Below, piece by piece: positions 44,481 to 54,699 of a DNA stretch of 64,000 nt (its first letter is position 1; each line of letters begins with the position of its first letter). The stretch is taken from positions 1,820,001 through 1,884,000 of the forward strand of contig JABAKD010000017.1 of NCBI GenBank assembly GCA_012845835.1, in the 5' to 3' direction. The stretch comes from Undaria pinnatifida (lineage: Eukaryota; Sar; Phaeophyceae; Laminariales; Alariaceae). Made by a program: the position numbers and the translations under genes. Under the pieces are notes generated by a model, which searched no databases, had not been told where the DNA came from, and was given only the letters and a program-made list of their open reading frames with translations.

Positions 44481-44843
44481 CGAGCCGGCCGTCCCGGTGG
44501 TCTACTGGTTACCCTCGAATGCTATTAATGCTACAGATGGTTCCGGAATTCAAGTCCCACTTGGGTCGGACTCTTGGATATATTTGCAAATTGTAAATTA
44601 AACGCCTATTAAAAGCAGCGTGGGTGGGCGCAAGTCGATGCGAGTCGACGGGGGAAGAAAGCGCTGAAGGTTTCTCGCGATAAAACGAAGGCGTGTATCG
44701 TAGTGGGGAGGGGCTGCTTATTGATCCCGGATCTTTGAGCTACGTCTACAGCATAGCAGGGAGAGGGAGAAAAGAAAAAAGTGCAAACATCTAGTCTAGT
44801 CTAGACTAATGGAAGATAGATGAGCAAAACGCTTAAAACGAAC
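44481..44843 (+). mobile_element. tRNA-derived SINE, copy 2
   Basis: GTCCCGGTGGTCTACTGGTT resembles the 5' part of eukaryotic tRNA-Glu, and CAAGTCCCACTTGGG is a degenerate B-box end. The body shares GAGTCGACGGGGGAAG, TCTCGCGATAAAAC, GTAGTGGGGAGGGG and GAGCTACGTCTA with copy 1, over roughly 340 bp. About 18 bp before each head there is an ACCTGGTA motif. Confidence 0.75.
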
Positions 44844-45297
44844 ATGGTGTCTACATCATCGAGCTTTTTTTGACACTCATCAAAAAGCCTAATATTGAAT
44901 ATTATGCGAAGAATCACAATCCAGGAATGGATCTTTTGGCAGCGCAAACGGCCGTTGCAACGATAACGAGAAACAGGTATACAGCTAGTACCAGGTGCCC
45001 TGCCTCTTGCTTCTGAACTGGCAGCTTGTTGAATCGAACTCACACCTGACGTATTTGAAAAAAAAACAAAAAAAACTTCTGATCCCTTTCCGAGGACCAA
45101 CGCCCGAAAGGTGTGGCTGCACCAAGCTCGGCGGGGGGCTGTTTTCTCATGGCCGGGGTTTTTGTTAGAGGGTGACCTTGCGCAAGCCCCATCCTCCCCG
45201 GATTGACGACGTTCCGGGTGGCTATTTCCACCGCACCTGATCCCCAGGGATCAAGTCGAGGTATTCACGCATCCGAATAAAACGGCAGCTTGCGCTG
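44844..45297. other. Nothing supported
   Basis: Unique-looking sequence between SINE copy 2 and repeat H. The minus-strand frame 45100-44801 has no motif. Confidence 0.3.
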
Positions 45298-45505
45298 CTG
45301 GAAAAGTAACGGGGACCGCCGGTAGGGACAGCTCGCGCTGTCTCTATCACGGGAGCCGAAGGACACGCCAGCTAGCTCTGGATTGCGTATGTATGCGAAT
45401 AAGTTAACTTGACACACGGTGTGTATGCAAATACGTGGAAGTGTGGTGAGCATATAGTCTATTATGCCTTTTTTTTTTTTACCCATTCGCAATTCGCCGG
45501 AGGAT
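45298..45505 (-). mobile_element. Repeat H, copy 2 (inverted)
   Basis: ACGGGGACCGCCGGTAGGGA, GGAGCCGAAGGACACGCCAG and CGTGGAAGTGTGGTGAGC end at CGCCGGAGGATAAAC. An internal T-run makes it slightly longer than the other copies. Confidence 0.6.
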
Positions 45506-45968
45506 AAACGACTTTAATTCTCGAATGCTGTATTAAGAGTAATATACTCCGGAGTATAAGATATTTTTTTCTGTAATCGTACTCTTCCCCATATTAAAGC
45601 CCGGGGGGAGAAAAAACAAAATAAACCGCTTGCCATACATATGATAGAGCAGTACAGGGGAAACTACAGTACTAGACTACAGTAATACATTTATAAAATA
45701 GATGTGATGTTAGATCTAGCTCAAAATTCCCCATCCAAAGTATAAATACCAACACTTACCATTATAGTGGACCAAAAGTACGACCCTCCAAATAAAAACT
45801 CATCTATATTGTACCTGGTATATTACAAGTACCAACAACGCAGCTTGCAAAGATGAGTATTGACCTGAAATTCGTCGAACTCACGGCTGACGTCCTTGAA
45901 ATTTGTTTTTTTCGAAAAAAACAAGAAGGAAACCACAGCAGCAGCCGTAGTAGTAGCTTTGACTGATT

Positions 45969-46200
45969 CTACGATAGCCCCCCCCAAAACCAGCGATTTT
46001 GTTTAACCAACGTTTCATGGCTGCTCGACACAAGGAAGGATACTATCGAAAACATACAATCCACACATTTTCTTGTGTGCAAAGGTCTTTCGATCGATGA
46101 CGTCGGGGGGTCGAGGGACACCGTATTTCAGGAGAAACAATCGAGAGCTGGTTTTGAAACCAGCGATTTCGTTAAAGAAAAGTTGGGGGGGCTACCGTAG
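45969..46200 (+). mobile_element. MITE-B, copy 2
   Basis: CTACGATAGCCCCCCCCAAA to GTTGGGGGGGCTACCGTAG with 15-bp terminal inverted repeats. TCATGGCTGCTCGACACAAG and GATCGATGACGTCGGGGGGT match copy 1 closely, so the family was active fairly recently. Confidence 0.75.
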
Positions 46201-46884
46201 AACGACTCCTTTGAAAAGGGTAATGCAACACGTCACCAACAAATGAAATGGGCGCACCTGGTTGATGTGTCGAGAGATATAGACGATACCTCGCGGTACG
46301 CCTGGTTGATGTGTCGAGAGATATATACCATACCACGCGGTACGCACAGGATCTTCGGCTGCCAGTGCAGGATGTGCAAGTAGTCCTAGCGATCTGAAGT
46401 CAACCAATTTTGATTTTGTATATCATACTCTATTGAAATGTAATAGGTACTTTCAAGGCAAAAATGGGTTTCCACTTATTCTAATTGCGGTTTACAACAT
46501 GGTACATGGGGATGACGGGGACTGAGCGGGGGAGATGGCGGAACAAAGACAGAGAACCAAGTGCCACAACACAGCCGCAGCAGCCGCAGCACACAGACGG
46601 GAACTTATTGGAGCTGATATATGGTAAGATCATAGTTCGTAGCTCTACTGTTTGCTCATAAGTGTTTTGGTGGAACCGACAAAGCAGTTTACTAACATTC
46701 AGAGATGACCGCCTGGAGTCCGCAGCTGTACTACGGGAAACGACCGAAAACCGAGTACGTATCCTGCATTGCCGTGTGTTAAGTCCCAGGTATGCAGTTC
46801 TGCGCACGAGGGAGGGTTCGCTGCTCTACCCACAGCATCTGTTCGGTTCACGGTCTCGCCTTCATTTCCATCAAACTGTGTATA

Positions 46885-47100
46885 TTTTGAAAGTGAAAAT
46901 GCACTCCAGCTGTGATATCGAAGATTTTGTCGAAACTCATTTTTGCAAGCTGTGTGTGATGCTCCGATCGCGCGTATTACTGGGTGTGTGTCCTCATGAA
47001 CTACAGTGTAGCTCGTACCAGGGTCAACAGGGTGATGTTAGTCAGTCTGTGCGAAAACCGGTTTTTGAGGGGTACAAAATCTGACAGCTGTGGAAGGAAA
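46885..47100 (+). repeat. Repeat I, copy 2
   Basis: It shares the CACTCCAGCTGTGATATCGA, GATCGCGCGTATTACTGGGT and CAGGGTCAACAGGGTGATGT blocks with the other copies, and ends GGTTTTTGAGGGGTACAAAA TCTGACAGCTGTGG. The forward frame stays open through most of it, joined to 46662, but other copies are interrupted. Confidence 0.7.
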
Positions 47101-47137
47101 TGCACCAGTTTATCAAGTGTTTCCTGAAAGTCGTACA

Positions 47138-47345
47138 AGGGCTTCGCTCCGCGGGCGGCTGACGGCGCCTGCTACGCTCGCGCAAGGAAAATTTCAACCA
47201 TTGAATGTGAAGCGGGCAGAAAGAAGAGGCCCATGAATCAGTGCAACTAGCGATTTGATACTGCCAAGAGCTACTTGTGCGGAGCTGATTGCCCTGTCTG
47301 TGCTTTGCTGTATGTTGGCGATAAAACGTTCTGATCGGCAGTACC
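47138..47345 (+). repeat. Repeat G, copy 2
   Basis: It shares the CTTCGCTCC-CGGGCGGCTGACG start, the GGCAGAAAGAAGAG block and the CAACTAGCGATTTGATA block with 7074-7250. It continues into GTTGGCGATAAAACGTTCTG, which matches 8555-8580. Confidence 0.6.
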
Positions 47346-47756
47346 AGAGCCCGGGACATGAACGCCATCCTATCAAATACAAGACCGCCAATCATCTTGA
47401 GGTAACTACCGGCCTTCCCAGGCCGTATGTTAACAGCAACTTCTGGTTGTATCTATCTGAAACTACTGGTTATTTGTATCAATTTGTATTAGTGGTACGT
47501 CTACCGCAATCACTGTTTATTTCTATCTACTTCTATACCGCAAGTGCTAGTTTTATCCACCTGCAACTACTGGTTATATTTACCGGTGACAAGCCATTTG
47601 ACATGCAGCATAGCTGGTCTTGACGTGCAGCGTAGCTAGCCATCGGCACTTCTCCACCGGCGCTACAGAGGGCTCTATTGCTGTCAATCGGCGTTCTTCA
47701 TCTGGCACGATGAACGGATCTGCACCCTACGCTTGCAATCGGCGCTAGTCAACCGC

Positions 47757-48275
47757 TGTTTTAATGGGACATGTGCCGCAGCTCCATGACGTTGAAGAGA
47801 CGGCGGGCGATTATGGGAACGAAAGGGTGGCATGGTGGATACATTAGACTCGACAGAAATAGATTTACAAGGTTGAAGAAGTGTCTTTTTATTACATCCA
47901 AGAATCGCGGGCACTCGTAAGACATCCATGTTACGTATTCGGGTGAACCGCGACAACCCTTCACGGGTGTGCAAGGACAGATCCAAAAGTACGGAAATAG
48001 GCACTTACGTTGTACGCGTCGTCATGAGCAGCATCCGGTAATGGAACAGACGTAGCACGTCCAGATCGACGTGGCTTTCACAATGGAGATGCCTTTTACC
48101 CCCAGTGAGCAAGACTCAGGAGAAGTGCAGGGAGTACTCGCGGGAGTTGATCGCGTAAACGACGATGTGGACGGGAGACGTGTAGACGGGGTAGAACTCT
48201 CTCCTCATCTAGTTGACCCCCACGTCCCGCAAGGCCTTGGTGGTTGGTTCGGTCCTCGCCACGTCCTTGACACCA
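47757..48275 (-). pseudogene. Interrupted exon-like coding sequence of unknown family
   Basis: On the minus strand a CCTTGCAG acceptor (48275) opens GVKDVARTEPTTKALRDVGV. The same frame continues, with interruptions, through EFYPVYTSPVHIVVYAINSR and DVLRLFHYRMLLMTTRT to a GTAAGTG donor near 48015. A further frame (about 47955-47763) reads EYVTWMSYECPRFLDVIKRH and SSLMYPPCHPFVPIIARRLF, then a stop after ELRHMSH. The residue mix is strongly protein-like. The frame is broken, so this is probably a gene relic. I could not assign a family, and a mobile-element origin is possible. Confidence 0.35.
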
Positions 48276-48519
48276 CTGCAAGGAACAGGTAGAAAACACC
48301 CGCAAGGGGGGGGGGGGGGTAATGGGCATTAATTGCGTAAGGCACATGGAAGGTAACAAGTGGCGAGGGGCGTCAAAGAAAAGCGATGACGGCAATACGA
48401 CGGCGCGTGTTCTACGTTCCTCTACATACAATGTGCTGGAAATATGTAGCAGCGAGCGCACATGATTTTCTATTGATGCAGAAATAGCAGCTAGCGATGA
48501 AAGCAGCACCCGATTAGAT

Positions 48520-50555
48520 TTACCACAAATAAATCAATGAGGGCTGGCAACGCGTACGGCAATCGTGCTTGCAGAGCGTTACCAACGCACATTGAAAAGA
48601 CAACGCCGTGTGTGGTCCGTTCCTCTAGCCGTGGTCGCAATAATTTGAGAAACAGCTAGCGATCGTGAAAGAGAAACGTGAAAGGGTAGCATGAAAGCGC
48701 GAAAATCGGCGGACGGTGGTAGCCCAAGTTATTCGTGACAACAGAACGTGGTAACAGAAACGTGATAACAGACCGGTGCGCTCGATTCGATTACTATTGC
48801 GTTGTAGGAAACACGCACCTGAGATTGCCAAAAATTCATCTGGCTGCCCGCTTGTACGAGCTGGTCCGGCCGAGCTGAAAACCCTGTATTCGCCAGCATT
48901 TTCACAGCTCAATTTTGCGACTAGAGATCTGAAAGTTCGTATGGAGCTTCCTTAGGGTACAACCAAACGATTCAAAGAGGCTCCTTTTTTTTTTGGGGGG
49001 GGGGGGGGTCGTCATATATGGTCGTTTCAAGAAAAATCCAGCCGACATTTTGGCCGAAAAGTATGAAAAAAAACAGTCGAAAAAAAAGGAGCCTCTTTGA
49101 AGCTCTAGAGGAAAGCGATGCAAATCACGTGTAAAAATATTGGGCAAAAAAACGATAAATTGGGCTGTGAAATCGCGATTTACGGTGGAACCTGAAGCGG
49201 ACGGCAGGCTGGGAGGGCAGTACAAGGTGATACAAAGGTACGCATGAGCACGCGTACGAGCTTCCCTCACTCGAGTGGCCGATCTAAGTATTAGAACTTA
49301 TACCTGGGGTCGATAAATTTCGAAATGTGTAACATTATCGTTCAAAAGCACCCATCACGTGGTGACGGAAAGTGTCCTTCCAGCTATACCACACACAGCA
49401 CAAAAAATCATAAACATACTTACGTACAAATTTCTAATCCCGCCGCTTTTTTTTTGAAAAAAAACGGTTTCATATTCATTTTTTCGTCCCGCAAACGACT
49501 TGGGTTTAGTGTAGGATTCAGCACAAGAGCAACAATTCACTGTCTCAGGTCGTGCTCGCATTGTGCAGATGCGCATTGATCACACGAGTAACAGGATATG
49601 CGAATCGCGGTCTACTTCGTCTGCGTTGATAAGTTATGGACATAACAATGAATATTAATTTTACAGCCGGACCAGCTCGTAGCTTGCGCTTGCGTCGCGG
49701 ATGACTTCAGGTGAGAGACAGACTGCATCGAAGGCGTGCCACGCCCGGTAGGAGTTTTTCTAGACGTAGCCGGTTTTCATTACGAAAGGGTGGAAGGGGA
49801 AGGAGAACAGAGGTGCGAAGCACGGTAGGGATAACGATGAAAAACCGAGGGCAAGGACATGAAAAAAATAAGAATGGAAGTGAGGGAAAATAATAGGAAA
49901 TAAGATTGCATGGAGTAAGACGCAGTGACAATGAAAACAAGATGGCAAGGGCAAGACAAACTAAGAAGCAATGAAGGGAAAATCGCAGGAAATTGGACAG
50001 TATGGAGCAGGACGAGACAAGAAAGAGCAAACAAAATCACGAAAACCTCGATTGTTTGTTAAAGCCCAAAACAGGTGGTAAAGAGACGAACAAAAAAGGG
50101 ACAGGAAGAAACAAACAAACCAAGCTAAGGGGTATGGGTGCAAGTGCTACCCGAGTGAGATACACTTCGTAACGCGGGAAGAAGGGGAAGCGGAACACAG
50201 TATGGAAAGGCTGAATGCTGTTGAGAATGGAAGCGTGGTTCAAAACACAACGACAGCAAAACTGCCAACCCAGTAGATCGGGGTAGAAAGCTCAGCGCGA
50301 GCAACACTATGCTGTAGAGAAGAGAGGGAGACCTTTATATAACACATGCAGACGACAGAGGGGCGGGGGTTGAAACAACCACAACATGAATACCAACCGG
50401 GAGATTAGAACGAGAAAACTCAGCACGAGTGGCACATGCTCACATGTAATCGGTACAGCGTAAAAAGGGGGCAAACACCCGGCAAGCTCGGCAAGCTCTA
50501 TACGATACGGCAATTCCAGGGAGCTCGTAAAATATCGACAAGACAAAGCGAAGAC
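48520..50555. other. Intergenic; purine-rich internal repeats from 49,690
   Basis: 48520-49690 shows no supported gene; 48965-49010 has T- and G-runs flanked by GGCTCCTTTTTTTT and AAAAAAGGAGCC, an inverted pair. From 49,690 to 50,100 roughly 95-bp purine-rich units recur (GGAAATAAGATTGCATGGAG / GGAAATTGGACAGTATGGAG). The CTCAGCRCGAG word near 50,290 and 50,410 reappears inverted near 52,210. Confidence 0.45.
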
Positions 50556-50559
50556 AGGG

Positions 50560-52150
50560 TTTTAGGTTGAGACTGAGGAACGAGGGCAGAGCAATTTATA
50601 TGACAGGCAGGCTCACGTGCGAAGGTCTGGGTAGGCTGAACCTCCTTGAATATGATCTTCGCGCCCATTCACCCGCCAAGCTTCGGAATTTTCCCCATAA
50701 GGGCGACGGCGAGCCTTTAGGCAGCGTCGCGGTAGTCCAGACCTATTTCTAATACGGCCTGTACATGGAGAATGCTGCCACCACAGTCCAGCCCGTTTTT
50801 GACTCAGGAGCGAGAGCACAGCAACAAATGAAACAGGGGCCACATGTGTGAATGTCTGCATAGAAGCAAGCTACGTGATTTTCATCTTGGCGCCCACAAT
50901 TCCGCAAATACATCAAAATGTTCTCCATTAGGATGCCAGGACCGTCGCCGCGGTAGTCCCGACCGATTTCCAACACGGCCTGTACGTGCAAGATGCGCCG
51001 TACACCACCACACTCCAGCCTAATCAACCCAATGTTGGCCTGTAGGGTGGCGGCGTTCGTCGCACTCTGCACGTACAGGCCGTGTTGGAAATCGGTCGGG
51101 ACTACCGCGGCGACGCCTCAAGGGTCGCTGGCATCCTAATGGAGAACATTTGTATGTATTTGCGGAATTGTGGGAGCCGATGTAATGGTCAAGGAGCTTG
51201 TGCCGACCCAGACTTTCGCACGCGAGGTTTCTTTTTTTCTTCATATTGCTGCGTTACCGCTCCTCAGGCTCAAACCTGTATATCCTGTCCGGGCTTTTGT
51301 TTCGTCGTTTTTCTACACTCACCGTATTAACCGTATGGCTGAGATTCATTGCCTCAGGGCAAATATGGGGATTGTATTAATAGAAACACGACGTAAGAAA
51401 AGAGCGAACGGGGCTTAGGTTGAGACTGGGTAGCGAGAGCACAGCAACAAATGAAAGAGAAGCCTCACGTGCGAATGTCTGGGTAGGCACAAGCCTCTTA
51501 ATTTTTGTCTCGGTACCCACGAATCCGCGAAGGTTGCGTATGTCCTCCCTGACGGCGGCGGCGACCGTTGAGGCGTCGCCGCGGCAATCGAGACCTATTT
51601 CCAACACGGACTGTACATTGAGCATGCGTTAAACGCCACCACATTCCATCCCATAGAGGAGCGAGAGCACAGCCACACATAAATGAGTAACCTCAAGGGC
51701 GAAAATCCGGGTTGGCACGAGCTCCTTGATCGTTATTTTGGCGCCGACGAATCTGCAAGGCCTCTCAATTTTCTCCCCGATAGCGGCGATGACCCTTGAG
51801 GCGTCGCCTCGGGGTCTCCACCACGGCCTGTACATGGAGGATGCGGCGAACGCCCCCACACAAATTTGAGTGGCACGTATGTGAGGTGCATTCGTCTCAA
51901 TTTTCATGTACATGCCGTGGTGGAAATTGGTTTAGACCGCCGCAGCGACGCGTCGAGGGTCGCTACCGCCCTCAAAGGGGAAGTTCGGAAGCTTTGCGGA
52001 TTCTTCGGGGCGCGTCAAGAAGCTTGTGCCTACCCAGACTTTCGCGCGTGAGGCTTCTCATCCACTTGTTGCTGTGCTGTCGCTCCCCAGTCTCAACCCA
52101 AACCCGTCAGAGCTTTTGTTTCATCGTCACTCTACGATCCACATATTTGC
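50560..52150. repeat. Six exon-like repeats in two (-,-,+) triplets
   Basis: Units of about 240 bp lie at 50560-50795 (-), 50796-51030 (-), 51070-51340 (+), 51400-51645 (-), 51650-51865 (-) and 51900-52150 (+). In the coding-like sense each reads roughly VLEIGRDYRGDASRVAGILM, ENI-YLRNCG and KELVPTQTFAREV, with substitutions. The GTTGAGACTG and CGCGGTAGTCCCGACC blocks mark unit edges. The repeated -,-,+ order implies that a three-unit inverted block was itself duplicated. No unit has a long clean frame, so these are probably copies of an exon rather than a working gene. Confidence 0.65.
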
Positions 52151-52304
52151 CGTATCGCATAGAGCTTGCCCTGGGTGTTTTCTCGTTTGACCGACTGCAT
52201 GTGAGTAGTGTCACTCGTACTGAGCTTGTTCCGCCTGTTTTCCCGGTTGTTTTGGTTGTCGTTGTAGTAACCCGACCCACCCTTTGTCTACAGATGTATT
52301 GCTC

Positions 52305-52580
52305 TTTCTCATTATAAAAATTAAAAATGCGCTCCAGCTGTGACATCAAGATTGTGTACGAAACTCATACGGAGTATTTTGCAAGCTGCTGTGTGTGATA
52401 CTCCGATCGCGCGTATTACTGGGTTTGTGTCCTCATTAAGGACGACGGTCGTCGACTCCCCTCAGAACTACAGTCTAGCTTGTACCAGGGTCAACAGGGT
52501 GATGTTTACCAATCTGTGCGCGGAAACTATGAAACCCGTTTTTGAGGGGGACAAAATCTGACGGCCGTACGGCGGTGAAA
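52305..52580 (+). repeat. Repeat I, copy 3
   Basis: ATTATAAAAATTAAAAATGC, GCTCCAGCTGTGACATC, CGATCGCGCGTATTACTGGG and CCAGGGTCAACAGGGTGATG are followed by CGTTTTTGAGGGGGACAAAA and TCTGACGGCC. It runs into a TA run and a G-rich tract (52840-52970). The same succession appears inverted at 63.6-64.0 kb. Confidence 0.7.
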
Positions 52581-53000
52581 TGAACCAGTTTGTTATATAT
52601 ATATATCCTGTAGTAGTATATTAATAGTAGTATGACCGGTGAGGGGAGGGGGGCGGGCATGGGGAGGGCAGGTCGCATAACTCAGTAGCTTACTGCACGC
52701 GTAATGCAAGTAGGTGATGGTGGGGGCGGCGGGGAAGGGGGGGCGGGGAGTAATGAAACCTGACGATCATATAAATGAATTGGAGCTTCTCTATGGGTGA
52801 CTCGAACGGTACAGAGATGATATCACCTGTCGGGTAGTGTTTAGATTTTTGGTGGGGAGGAGAGGGAGAGGAGAGGGAGGGGGGACCGGGGGGGGGGAGG
52901 AGGTTGGGGTGGGGTGGGAGGGGGTGGGATGGGGTGGGGTAGGGGGGGGGGGGGACCGGGGGGGTGGAGGGGTTGCTACTTGCATGCTAAACCAAGATGC
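52580..53000. repeat. TA run and G-rich low-complexity tract
   Basis: TATATATATATCCTG near 52595 is followed by GGGGAGGGGGGCGGGC (52630-52680) and an almost pure G/GT/GA tract (52840-52970). The C-rich tract at 63,640-63,840 is its inverted counterpart next to another repeat I copy. Confidence 0.7.
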
Positions 53001-53157
53001 CTAATATTACAAAAAATGAGGTGGATGGGAAAAAACTATACGTCGAGTTGTTCTTACGTTAATGTTATTAATACTATTGTTGGTTTTTGATTTCCGTATA
53101 AAATGAATAGTACCATTGGTTCTTATAGTTTGCTTAGGGTCAGTTTTTCTGTATGTA

Positions 53158-53421
53158 CTAAACCACAGCATTATCGTATGTAGAATTCTTGCACTGTACG
53201 TCAACTGGAACCGCTGTTCGCAAAACAAAAAATCTAAACCTTGACTTCAGCACGGGCTCATAGCCCAAGTTTATTAGCTTCTGCTGAAGCTCGGCCTTAC
53301 TTTGTTCAATCAGGTTTTGCCTTGGAAGGAAAAATATAGAGCTCGTCAAGTGGTTAGGAGCGTCAAAATACACATGGTGCACCTCTACCGTACTCTTGGT
53401 AGTATTAGTATCATGTGACAT
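53158..53421 (-). CDS. Small ORF (87 aa), unrecognised
   Basis: From ATG 53421 the frame reads MSHDTNTTKSTVEVHHVYFD, APNHLTSSIFFLPRQNLIEQ, SKAELQQKLINLGYEPVLKS, RFRFFVLRTAVPVDVQ, CKNSTYDNAVV and a stop. There are no repeats, the composition is mixed, and the amphipathic SKAELQQKLINLGYEP segment looks like real protein. I recognise no family and see no splice signals; it may be complete or a relic. Confidence 0.4.
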   Translation of the reverse strand: MSHDTNTTKSTVEVHHVYFDAPNHLTSSIFFLPRQNLIEQSKAELQQKLINLGYEPVLKSRFRFFVLRTAVPVDVQCKNSTYDNAVV

Positions 53422-53429
53422 CCCTTTCG

Positions 53430-54370
53430 TGTCGCATCAAGACCAAGACAACAGCAGGTGGGATGTGACAACTGTTCTGATAGGTAATGACATGCCTCCA
53501 TTTTCACTACCGAGTTTGAGCCACTCGCACGAGTGACTCTCTACCTTTCTGCGGGAAAAAAATACGTGACGCGATTGCTTCGGCGCGGCGGAGGAAACCA
53601 TCGCCTTGCGGATTTATATCGAAAAATTATAACAGCACGAAAGCTTGAGACCACAAAGGAACGGGGGGGGTCACTCAGGAGCACTGTAATAAAACTCCCC
53701 AAGCGAGACTCTACCGTAGCCACCGCGTAGCACGTGCGTGCGTTTCCCTCAGACGAGCCCAGTTGATAACCGCCAGCACATGCTAGGCTGTGTACCGGCG
53801 ACACACCCACCAGTAGTCTGCGGTGATTCTGAGCGTCTCGGACTTTTCTCGTGTGCTGCATGTGTCGAGTCTCGCGGTTGTTGAGGTAACTTTCTGCACG
53901 GCGTCTCAATGTCCCGCAGCCCGTGCCACACCATAATGAGTTCATGATACATAACAGTAGATGAATCATAAAGGCAGGGTATTGTTTGGTTCTCCCTGTC
54001 GACTGTACAATCTTATCGAGGCCACGGGAGGTAGGTGGTGACCCGTAGCATGGAAAACTTTTTTAGTATACGAACAAATGATCTGCGGCGAAATGAAGTC
54101 CAAAGCGCGCGATCGCTCCATGGACGATTGTCCCGTTCGGAGGTCATATGTTCGTATCATCATCATCACCACCACAACAATATCAACACCCGACGCAAAC
54201 AAAACGAAGACTGCGCCTCGTCTTTGGTAGACAACATGAACACGATACCTTTGTTATCTGTACGTGTTCGTAGGAACCCCACCGCTAAGCGATTAGTAGT
54301 CTCCAACAGGGCAGCGTTTTAGCCTTGACCAAGGCGTTATCTCGTAAAGCCCTTTCATCTCTCTCTAGAT
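53430..54370. other. No gene recognised
   Basis: A palindromic CACTCGCACGAGTG (53521-53534), like those near 5.0 and 34.0 kb, may mark another repeat J end. Open frames on both strands show no motif. Confidence 0.35.
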
Positions 54371-54374
54371 GTAC

Positions 54375-54640
54375 GTTTAATTATCCCACGGGCAGCTTTT
54401 GTCGGGCGCATTGCGATATATCCAGATATTTCGCAGAGGCAGCACCAGTGCGCGTGAACTCATCTCATGGGCGGCCGTTGCACCCCGCCCATTTGAGCAG
54501 CTCGAAATCGCCCATGTTCCGCTGCTTTGAGGCATACCTGCTCGTGCCTGTAGATGAAGTTTGCTGGGGCACGCCCAGTTGCGCCCCGTCGTTGCAGCCG
54601 CTCTGCACATACCAGCATTTTTCAAGACGTAGTGGCTGGC
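54375..54640 (-). pseudogene. Relic of the ankyrin-like WAR-repeat family
   Basis: On the minus strand NMGDFELLKWAGCNGRP, a stop, then DEFTRTGAASAKYLDISQCA match the unit pattern NHGNFVLLKWARRHGCPWDE and TGAATAGRLDILQWAR of the gene at 35.65 kb. At least one stop and several lost key residues show long decay. Only about three units remain. Confidence 0.6.
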
Positions 54641-54699
54641 CTGAAGTCTTTCGGGAAAGTGAAGTTGCCCGTTGGCTGCTGCAGATACACTGTATTCTA

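Noticed and set aside
46662-47084. 140-codon plus-strand ORF
   Set aside because: Its second half is repeat I, which is interrupted in other copies, and the first half has no motif.
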